Shown here in pieces: positions 6,201 to 11,460 of a DNA stretch of 11,460 nt (the first letter of the stretch is position 1; the number at the start of each line of letters is the position of its first letter). The notes beneath the pieces are model-generated. The model did not search any database, was not told where the DNA came from, and saw only the letters and a list, made by a program, of their open reading frames with translations. Both the position numbers and the translations under genes were made by a program. The stretch is from Alphaproteobacteria bacterium (lineage in GTDB: Bacteria; Pseudomonadota; Alphaproteobacteria; UBA8366; JADFVY01). Where the stretch lies: NCBI GenBank assembly GCA_029881615.1, contig JAOUMF010000023.1:1-11460 (forward strand), given 5' to 3'.

Positions 6201-9200
6201 GCGACGCAGGCGCTTACCGTGGCCAACACGGCGCCCGTGGCGACGGCGGACGCCTATACGACCGACGAGGATGCCGCGGTCAGCGGCAATGTCCTGACCG
6301 GTGGTACGCCGGATAGCGACGCCGATGGCGATGCTTTGGCGGTTACGGCGAACTCTAGCCCTCTCAATGGCACGGTGACGATAGCGGTGACCGGCGCCTT
6401 TACCTATACGCCGGCGGTCGACTTCTACGGTACGGATAGCTTTACCTATACCGTCAGCGACTCCAACGGCGGCAGCGCAACCGCGACCGTCACGATTACG
6501 GTCAATCCGGTCAACGACCCCCCGGTGGCGGCCTTCAGTTACAGCTGCGTGGATTTGACATGCACTTTCACTGATCTTTCAACCGACATCGACGATACCA
6601 TCGAATTCTGGTTATGGGGGTATGGCGATGGCGTTAATGGAGCGGCGGCAACTCACACCTACGCAGATTACGGATGGTATAATGTTTACCTGACCGTGCG
6701 AGACGCCGCCGGCGCTACTGTTCAGACCATGCAGAAAATTACCCTCGTCGACCCCGCCAATATAGCTCCAGTGGCTAATAACGATGCCTATACAACCGGC
6801 GAGGATATCGCAGTCAGCGGCAACCTCCTTGCCGATGGCACGCCCGATAGCGATGCCAATGGCGATGCGCTGACCCTCACGAGATACACATCACCATCGT
6901 CCGGCACGCTTTCGATAGACTCGACCGGCGCCTTCACCTATACGCCCGGCGCCAATTACTTCGGTACAGACTCCTTCACCTACACGATCAGCGATGGTCG
7001 CCTCGCCGAAGATACTGCGACCGTCACCATCACCGTGACATCGGTCAACGATGCGCCGGTGGCGGCTTTCGCTTTTAGCTGTGACGTGCTGAACTGTGCC
7101 TTTACCGACGAATCCTCGGATCCTCTGGATATCGGGGGCAGCATTGCCGCCTGGGCGTGGTCCTTTGGGGACGGGGCAACCTCCACGGCCTGGAATCCCA
7201 CGCACAGTTACGGGGGCGGAGGAACTTACACAGTCGCTCTTACGGTGACCGACCTGGAAGGCGCAACCTCTACAGTCTCCGAAACGGTCACCGTGGCGAA
7301 TCTGGCCAACACCGCCCCGGTGGCTAGCGCTAACGCCTACACGACCGCCGAAGACACGGCACTCAACGGCAATGTCCTGACCGACGGCACGGCCGATAGC
7401 GATGCCGACGGCGATGCACTGACGGTTACGGCTAATACCAATCCGCTCAACGGCACGGTCACGGTGGCGGCGACTGGCGCTTTTACCTATACGCCGAACG
7501 TCAATTTTACCGGGACCGATAGCTTCACCTATACGATAAGCGACGGTAACGGCGGCAGTGCCTCGGCGACCGTCACCATTACGGTAGTTGCGGCCGCTGG
7601 CACGCCGGCCGTCAACCTGACTGCCGCATCGCTTGTCTATGGCGACGTGACGGTCGGTACGGTGCAAGCCGCCTCCCTGGCGATCCAGAACGCGGGTACG
7701 GCAGACCTTAATGTCAGCGGCATATCGGTGACAGGCAGCGCGGACTTCGCCCTTCCCGGCGGCGCGCCGACCTCCTACGTCATACAGCCCGGCCGTCAGG
7801 TCACGGTCCAGGTGAACTACACGCCGGGCGAAGTCGGTCCGGACACCGGGTCGCTGGTAATCACCAGTGACGATGCGGTGAACCCAAGCCTATCGGTGAG
7901 CCTGGACGGTAACGGTGTTGCCGCATCCGGCACGCCGGTTATCGGTGCAACCCCGTCGATCGCCTTTGGCGACCTCACGGTGGGGTCGTGGAAGCGGGAA
8001 TACTTGGCAATCCAGAACCAGGGCACCGCGGATCTACAGGTCAACAGCCTGACGTTGACGGGCAGTGCGGATTTCACGTTCTTTAACGCGCCGGCAACGC
8101 CGTTCACCATCAAGCCGGGCCGACAGGCCTCGTTCAGGGTGCAATATACTGCAAGCGCCGGGCCGGCCAGCGGTTCGGTGAATATCGGGAGCGACGATCC
8201 CGTCTCCCCGTCGGTATCGGTGCCGCTGAGCGGTAACGGTATCGGGGGAACGCAGGGTATCAACCTGCCCATCACGTCCGTTGCCTATGGGGACGTTCTG
8301 GTCGGTTCATCGCAGCGAGCCTTCGTGTCGATCCAGAACCTTGGCACCGCGGACCTTCTGGTCAACAGCCTGACGCTGACGGGAAGTGGGGATTTCACCC
8401 TCGTCAACGCGCCGGCAGGGGCGTTCACCATCAAACCGGGCCGTCAGGCCACGATCAAGGTGGACTACGCCCCGACAGTCGCCGGTGCGGCCGCCGGATC
8501 GATCGCGATCAACAGTGACGATCCGGTGACTCCGGATATGTCGGTGAGCTTGAGCGGCAACGGCGTTGGCGGGACGCCAGCCTTGAACCTGACCACCGCA
8601 TCGGTCGTCTATGGCGATGTCGAGGTTGGCAAGACCCAGACCGCCTCGCTGGCGATCCAGAACCAGGGCACGGCCAGTCTCAATGTCGCCGGCCTGGCGG
8701 CAACCGGCAGCAGTGATTTTGCTCTTCCCGCGGGCGCCCCGACTTCGTACCTGATAGAGCCCGGCCGGCAAGTCACGGTCCAGGTGAACTACACGCCAGG
8801 TGAAACCGGCGGGGATACGGGAGCCCTGGTGTTCACCAGTGACGATGCGGTGAATCCGAACCCGTCGGTCAGCCTGAATGGCAATGGCAGTACCTCGGCG
8901 GTCACACCGGACATCAACCTGCCGGCCACGTCGGTGGCCTACGGCGACGTGCTGGTCGGCAAGACGCAGTCTGCCTATCTGGCCATTCAGAACATGGGTA
9001 CGGCCAACCTCACCGTCAGTAGCCTGACGCTGACGGGTAGCGCGGACTTTGCCCTGGCAGTGGGAACCCCGACATCGTTTGTCGTCGAGCCCGGTCGGCA
9101 GGCCACGGTCAAGGTGAATTACAGCCCGAGCGTTACGGGCGCGGCCACCGGATCGCTGGCGATCGCCAGTGACGACCCGGTCACCCCGAATTTGTCGGTA

Positions 9201-9557
9201 AGCCTGAGCGGCAACGGATTAGCCGGTGTGGCGGATATCAACCTGCCGGTGGTTTCCCATGATTACGGGGATGTGGTCGTTGGCACCAGCCGCAGCGCCT
9301 ATATCGCCATCCAGAACCTGGGTACCGGGGACCTTCAGGTCACCGGGCTGGCGCTGACGGGAAGCGGAGATTTCACCCTTGCGGCAGGAACCCCGACCTC
9401 GTTTGTGGTCGCGGCCGGCCGTCAGGTCGTTGTCCAGCTATATTACACGCCCAGCGCCCAAGGATCCGTCACCGGGATTTTGACAATCGACAGCAGTGAT
9501 ACGGATGAACCATCGATCACGGTGAGCCTGGTTGGTAACGGGACTCCGGCGATTTGA
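3282..9557 (+). CDS. Giant secreted metzincin zinc metalloprotease with PKD, cadherin-like and ASH domains
   Basis: The 2091-residue product starts with a signal peptide: basic n-region, hydrophobic FLFAIAVLCGGLFA, likely cut at ATPAAA|QW after residue 47. Residues 48-200 look like the propeptide of reprolysin-type bacterial proteases and lack cysteine, so there is no cysteine switch. The catalytic domain (about 202-443) has HEIGHNMGFEH at 339-349: zinc ligands H339, H343, H349, base E340, and Met-turn methionine M388 in TIMSYP. This marks a metzincin close to the M12B/reprolysin-like families. A beta-sandwich domain (about 445-617, DNRLRE-like) follows. Then come PKD1 (627-708), cadherin-like/Big_9 1 and 2 (710-805, 807-902), PKD2 (903-982), Big_9 3 (984-1079), PKD3 (1080-1160), Big_9 4 (1162-1256), PKD4 (1258-1343), Big_9 5 (1345-1439) and six ASH domains (1441-2091). 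I see no C-terminal anchor. The enzyme is probably exported by Sec; an extracellular protein substrate is inferred, not shown. All catalytic residues are present. Confidence 0.9.
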   Translation: MMNGRESEAIACACSRQSRWNSLLRKSHFLFAIAVLCGGLFATPAAAQWAAADIFPDTPVPAKAGPNGLDRLEGVLDTSPVERGLGRLRLKLPGGGTVEMTRDGFERRKDGDVTWRGNIVGEDGSRAILTVRNGFMAGRILRGLDEYEIRPGPGRSHVVEQVDGSVAPVEELVVPDVGYSFYDSGPDYSASFYTPPYSNSPDNIQLLAVYTPQARVAAGGTPQIEVRIQSMVDHVNTAFIDSGMVARIALIHTEEITYTDSGHVGIDLNSVSGWIPDATLGFSVPIKRSFFGADLVSLIVDNGGQCAGAAYVMHIPDNEFSSWAYNVSALSCGLGTLAHEIGHNMGFEHNPEDSARGPDVPLDPYFPKYPSYPWSFGHYVDGSFRTIMSYPTYCPAGCPTLMQFSNPDISFLGSPTGILDLRDNARTGDLTAPIVTNFLDAVMGAVVNRRVAASVEDVEEMADGSVVFDSTTLELGDGLGGVQAVGLRFQNINIPVGMRIDSAYLEFEAADIGSDATSVRISAEATDNAAPFSATPFDVTGRPATTASVQWDIPAWTTATEKHYSPDISSIIQEVVARPGWVENNSIAITVGGTGIRTALSHDGGAISAPLLHVEYTSPDRPETVEPPVAAYSYACAGLTCTFTDQSTDIDGTIVYWSWYFGEGTISYEQNPAFTFPFAGTYYVSLEVWDNQDWPAYIEKPVAVTVGNSSPVATNDAYTTLVDSPVSGNVLTDGTPDSDVNGDPLTVTANTNPSGGSVTVAANGAFTYTPNAGYTGTDSFTYTISDGNGGVATATVSVTVAGPAGAAPVATDNVYVTDEDVAVGGNALTDGTPDSDADGDPLTVTGNTSPLNGVVTVATNGTFTYTPNADFNGADSFTYTIGDGNGGTATATVTVIVNSVNDTPAASFTHSCAGLNCAFTDGSTDVEGAVAAWSWSFGDGAVSVVQSPAHSYAAGGTYTVSLTVTDGQGATDTATQALTVANTAPVATADAYTTDEDAAVSGNVLTGGTPDSDADGDALAVTANSSPLNGTVTIAVTGAFTYTPAVDFYGTDSFTYTVSDSNGGSATATVTITVNPVNDPPVAAFSYSCVDLTCTFTDLSTDIDDTIEFWLWGYGDGVNGAAATHTYADYGWYNVYLTVRDAAGATVQTMQKITLVDPANIAPVANNDAYTTGEDIAVSGNLLADGTPDSDANGDALTLTRYTSPSSGTLSIDSTGAFTYTPGANYFGTDSFTYTISDGRLAEDTATVTITVTSVNDAPVAAFAFSCDVLNCAFTDESSDPLDIGGSIAAWAWSFGDGATSTAWNPTHSYGGGGTYTVALTVTDLEGATSTVSETVTVANLANTAPVASANAYTTAEDTALNGNVLTDGTADSDADGDALTVTANTNPLNGTVTVAATGAFTYTPNVNFTGTDSFTYTISDGNGGSASATVTITVVAAAGTPAVNLTAASLVYGDVTVGTVQAASLAIQNAGTADLNVSGISVTGSADFALPGGAPTSYVIQPGRQVTVQVNYTPGEVGPDTGSLVITSDDAVNPSLSVSLDGNGVAASGTPVIGATPSIAFGDLTVGSWKREYLAIQNQGTADLQVNSLTLTGSADFTFFNAPATPFTIKPGRQASFRVQYTASAGPASGSVNIGSDDPVSPSVSVPLSGNGIGGTQGINLPITSVAYGDVLVGSSQRAFVSIQNLGTADLLVNSLTLTGSGDFTLVNAPAGAFTIKPGRQATIKVDYAPTVAGAAAGSIAINSDDPVTPDMSVSLSGNGVGGTPALNLTTASVVYGDVEVGKTQTASLAIQNQGTASLNVAGLAATGSSDFALPAGAPTSYLIEPGRQVTVQVNYTPGETGGDTGALVFTSDDAVNPNPSVSLNGNGSTSAVTPDINLPATSVAYGDVLVGKTQSAYLAIQNMGTANLTVSSLTLTGSADFALAVGTPTSFVVEPGRQATVKVNYSPSVTGAATGSLAIASDDPVTPNLSVSLSGNGLAGVADINLPVVSHDYGDVVVGTSRSAYIAIQNLGTGDLQVTGLALTGSGDFTLAAGTPTSFVVAAGRQVVVQLYYTPSAQGSVTGILTIDSSDTDEPSITVSLVGNGTPAI
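5160..7598 (+). repeat. Coding repeats: four PKD and five cadherin-like/Big_9 modules
   Basis: Within the protease gene, modules of about 80 residues (PKD) and 95 residues (Big_9) alternate in the order P-B-B-P-B-P-B-P-B. The Big_9 units share a Ca-binding-like DSDADGDxLTV, GAFTYTPNxxFxGTDSFTYTISDGNGG and a T/V-rich last strand. The PKD units share a C-x4-C pair (C636/641, C912/917, C1089/1094, C1267/1272). I see no other cysteines after residue 618. DNA similarity remains between units: a 29-base identical stretch lies at 5471-5499 and 5762-5790, in Big_9 units 1 and 2. Such modules commonly act as rigid spacers or binding surfaces in secreted proteins. Confidence 0.85.
7602..9554 (+). repeat. 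Coding repeats: six ASH (choice-of-anchor D) modules
   Basis: Six units of 106-110 residues begin at residues 1441, 1551, 1657, 1765, 1875 and 1984 and run to the C-terminus. Each has YGDVxVG (FGDLTVG in unit 2), a hydrophobic strand ending in IQNxGTAxL, TGSxDF, PGRQ (AAGRQ in unit 6), Y(T/S/A)P (YTAS in unit 2), SDDxVxP (DSSDTDEP in unit 6) and a final LxGNG. This is the immunoglobulin-like ASPM-SPD-2-Hydin type fold of bacterial 'choice-of-anchor D' proteins. Units 1 and 4 are the closest pair: a 26-base identical stretch at 7800-7825 and 8772-8797, and a 22-base one at 7861-7882 and 8833-8854, both offset by exactly 972 bases. Confidence 0.85.
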
Positions 9558-9653
9558 TGCCTCGTCCGAAAGGGCAATAATGGATCGGGAACGCTATTAA
9601 GGTGACTCTGCGTAAAATGCGCTAGGATCGTCTGGTCGATTCGTTGTTTGTTC

Positions 9654-9659
9654 AAGGGG
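9654..9659 (+). promoter_or_regulatory. Shine-Dalgarno that sets the start of the LLM oxidoreductase
   Basis: AAGGGG ends 8 bases before the ATG at 9668. An in-frame TTG at 9644 would place this site inside the coding region and add eight residues that do not fit the family, so ATG 9668 is preferred. Confidence 0.65.
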
Positions 9660-9667
9660 CCAGCCGC

Positions 9668-10678
9668 ATGCGTCTTTCCGTTCTCGATCAATCCATCGCC
9701 GCCGCCGGGCGGCCGCATGGGGATGCGATCCGCGATACCATCGCGCTGGCGCAATATTGCGAGGGGCTGGGGTATCATCGCTTCTGGGTGTCTGAGCATC
9801 ATAACCATCCCACCATTGTCGGCACGGCGCCTGAAATCCTGATCTCGGCCATTGCCGCGACCACTCAACGCATCCGGGTCGGCAGCGCCGGCGTGATGCT
9901 GCCGCATTATTCGCCCTACAAGGTGGCCGAGCAGTTCCGCGTGCTCGATGCCATCGCACCCGGGCGGATCGACCTTGGGGTTGGGCGCGCGCCGGGTTCC
10001 GACGGCAAGACGGCCTTTGCGTTGCATCCGCTGGCCAATCAGCGGGCAGAGCAGTTCCCCGCCGACACCCGCGACCTGGATTCCTGGGTCCATGGCGAAC
10101 CGCTGGTCGAGGGTCATCCCTTCGCCGCGCAGGCGGCATTTCCGCAAGGGCCGACCGCGCCGCAGGTATGGATGCTGGGCAGTTCGCTTTATGGCGCGCA
10201 GCTGGCCGCTGTGCTGGGCCTGCCTTATTGCTTCGCCTGGTTCATCACCGACGGGTTCGGCTGTGCGCAGGCGCTGGAACAGTATCGCAAAAGCTACCGC
10301 CCCAGCGAACGCTGGCCCGAACCGCATGCCGCGATCTGCCTGTGGGCGCTGGCCGGCGATACGGACGAGGAAGCGCAACAACATTTCACCTCGCGCGCCC
10401 GCTGGAAGCTCTACCGCGATCGCGGCATCTACGGCCCGCTGGAAACGCCCGAGGATGCCGCGGCCCACGACTACAGCGATACGGAGACCGAAATCATCGC
10501 GGACCTGCGCCGCGATTCCTTTGTCGGCGCGGCCAGTGAGGTCGCCGGGCGGATCAAGGCAACTGCCGGGGAAGTCGGCGCCGACGAGGTCGCGGTGGTC
10601 ACCTGGGCCCATGACGAGGCGGTCAGGCGACGGAGTTACGAACTGCTGGCGGTGGAATTCGGGTTGGTTCGCTCATAA
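9668..10678 (+). CDS. LLM-class flavin-dependent oxidoreductase, MsnO8/YhbW group
   Basis: This 336-residue protein of the bacterial luciferase-like fold probably uses reduced FMN to oxidise a small organic substrate in the cytosol; the substrate is unknown. It starts MRLSVLDQS. It then shows family marks in order: LGYHRFWVSEHHN (34-46), TAPEILI (53-59), TQRIRVGSAGVMLPHYSP (66-83), KVAEQFRVLDAIAPGRIDLGVGRAPG (85-110) and, near 176, GSSLYGAQLAAVLGLPYCFAWF. These match the 'luciferase family oxidoreductase, group 1' proteins that include MsnO8 and E. coli YhbW. Length is normal and no break is seen. The ATG at 9668 is chosen for its SD and because the family begins at this point. It lies 110 bases after the protease gene; I see no clear terminator in that gap, and only weak promoter-like bases around 9602-9628. 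It converges on gap. Confidence 0.88.
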   Translation: MRLSVLDQSIAAAGRPHGDAIRDTIALAQYCEGLGYHRFWVSEHHNHPTIVGTAPEILISAIAATTQRIRVGSAGVMLPHYSPYKVAEQFRVLDAIAPGRIDLGVGRAPGSDGKTAFALHPLANQRAEQFPADTRDLDSWVHGEPLVEGHPFAAQAAFPQGPTAPQVWMLGSSLYGAQLAAVLGLPYCFAWFITDGFGCAQALEQYRKSYRPSERWPEPHAAICLWALAGDTDEEAQQHFTSRARWKLYRDRGIYGPLETPEDAAAHDYSDTETEIIADLRRDSFVGAASEVAGRIKATAGEVGADEVAVVTWAHDEAVRRRSYELLAVEFGLVRS

Positions 10679-10680
10679 GA

Positions 10681-10715
10681 AAAACGGGACCCGAGGGCCC
10701 CGTTTTCCGCTTTTT
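10681..10715. terminator. Bidirectional rho-independent terminator between LLM gene and gap
   Basis: AAAACGGG (10681-10688) pairs with CCCGTTTT (10699-10706). The stem continues across an A/C mismatch with CCC/GGG around a very short loop. A T-rich tail (TTTT, then TTTTT at 10711-10715) serves the plus strand, and the A run at 10680-10684 serves the minus strand. It begins 3 bases after the LLM stop and lies 26 bases past the gap stop, as expected between convergent genes. Confidence 0.8.
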
Positions 10716-10740
10716 ATGCCTCCGCCCAGCTTGAGCCGGA

Positions 10741-11460
10741 TCAGATGAGCTTGCCCATCGCCACCGCAGTATCGGACATGCGGTTCGAGAAGCCCCACTC
10801 ATTATCGTACCATGACAGCACACGAACCAGCTTGCCGTCAATAACCTGTGTCTGGGTCAGATCGAAAGTCGAGCTGGCCGGATTGTGGTTGAAGTCGATG
10901 GAAACCAGCGGCTTGTCGTTGGTGCCAAGAACGCCTTTCAACTTGCCCGCGGCGGCCTTGGAAATCGCTTCGTTGATCTCTTCGATGGAGGTTTCCCGTC
11001 CGGCGTCGAACTTCAGGTCGATCAGCGATACGTTGGGGGTCGGCACGCGGATCGCGGTGCCGTCCAGCTTGCCGGCCAGTTCCGGCATCACCAGGCCAAC
11101 GGCCTTGGCCGCGCCGGTCGATGTCGGGATCATCGATACCGCCGCCGCGCGGGCACGCCGCAGATCGCTATGCAGCGTATCGACGGTCGCCTGGTCGCCG
11201 GTATAGGCGTGGATCGTGGTCATGTAACCGCGCTCGATGCCCACCAGGTTATGCAGCACATAGGCCACGGGGGCCAGGCAGTTGGTGGTGCAGGATGCGT
11301 TGGAGACGACGATGTGATCCTTGGTCAACTGGTCGTGGTTGACGCCGTATACGACGGTCAGGTCGGCGCCGCTGGACGGGGCCGAAACCAGCACCCGCTT
11401 GGCGCCGGCGTCCAGATGCATCGCCGCCTTGTCGCGCGCCGAAAAGATGCCGGTGCATTC
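10741..11460 (-). CDS. gap: Glyceraldehyde-3-phosphate dehydrogenase, type I (C-terminal part)
   Basis: GAPDH converts glyceraldehyde 3-phosphate, NAD(P)+ and phosphate to 1,3-bisphosphoglycerate in glycolysis, and the reverse in gluconeogenesis or the Calvin cycle. The frame enters from the right edge at [13 protein letters not shown] and ends at TGA 10743-10741, giving 239 residues, about two thirds of the usual 335. The missing part holds most of the NAD-binding domain. The catalytic cysteine is in [12 protein letters not shown] (codon 11290-11292) and the activating histidine is in [10 protein letters not shown]. Downstream are [20 protein letters not shown], the phosphate-binding region, and the closing [13 protein letters not shown], whose Asn contacts the nicotinamide. 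It is intact within the window. Cofactor preference cannot be told because the deciding N-terminal residues lie outside. Confidence 0.97.
   Translation of the reverse strand, partial: ECTGIFSARDKAAMHLDAGAKRVLVSAPSSGADLTVVYGVNHDQLTKDHIVVSNASCTTNCLAPVAYVLHNLVGIERGYMTTIHAYTGDQATVDTLHSDLRRARAAAVSMIPTSTGAAKAVGLVMPELAGKLDGTAIRVPTPNVSLIDLKFDAGRETSIEEINEAISKAAAGKLKGVLGTNDKPLVSIDFNHNPASSTFDLTQTQVIDGKLVRVLSWYDNEWGFSNRMSDTAVAMGKLI

Noticed and set aside
6891..7667. Minus-strand open frame of 258 codons in the PKD/cadherin-like region
   Set aside because: It mirrors the coding repeats of the plus strand and has no start context or motif of its own.
5160..9554. Repeats in the protease gene as a CRISPR array or non-coding satellite
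   Set aside because: The repeats keep one open frame over their whole length, are multiples of domain size (80-110 codons), and encode recognised beta-sandwich folds.
9443..10612. Minus-strand open frame of 389 codons opposite the LLM oxidoreductase
   Set aside because: The plus-strand frame has clear family motifs throughout. The opposite frame has low-complexity composition and also crosses the end of the protease gene, as expected for a shadow.

Overview
The window reads as chromosomal DNA of a GC-rich alphaproteobacterium, probably Rhodospirillales-like. This rests on the form of GreB (long acidic N-terminal tail, GDRSENGDY tip), the type I GAPDH sequence and the codon use. No rRNA, tRNA, CRISPR array, transposase or phage gene was seen.

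Left part (1-3055). The 5' end of a small uncharacterised gene runs leftward off the edge (195 to 1). It is divergent from a rightward group of three genes for YcxB-like small membrane proteins: 266-799, 824-1888 and 1963-2487. The middle gene is itself a head-to-tail fusion of two YcxB-like units, so the locus carries four units in three reading frames. The first and third genes share the same Shine-Dalgarno sequence, the same spacing and 24 identical bases over the start codon, although the first two genes are much richer in AT than the third. The third gene is followed after 10 bases by greB, the transcript-cleavage factor of RNA polymerase.

Centre (3056-9557). After a 226-base spacer comes one very large gene for a secreted zinc metalloprotease of the metzincin clan (2091 codons). 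Its layout is: signal peptide, propeptide-like region, catalytic domain with HEIGHNMGFEH and a Met-turn, a beta-sandwich domain, four PKD domains interleaved with five cadherin-like/Big_9 domains, and six ASH-type (choice-of-anchor D) domains up to the last residue. It probably works outside the cell or at the cell surface. Its substrate cannot be read from the sequence.

Right part (9558-11460). A luciferase-like flavin monooxygenase-family oxidoreductase (MsnO8/YhbW group) lies on the plus strand. It converges on the C-terminal two thirds of GAPDH (gap) on the minus strand. A hairpin with A and T runs on opposite sides probably terminates both transcripts.

No clear multi-gene novel system is evident. 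The most unusual items are the YcxB-like cluster with its fused member, and the architecture of the giant protease.
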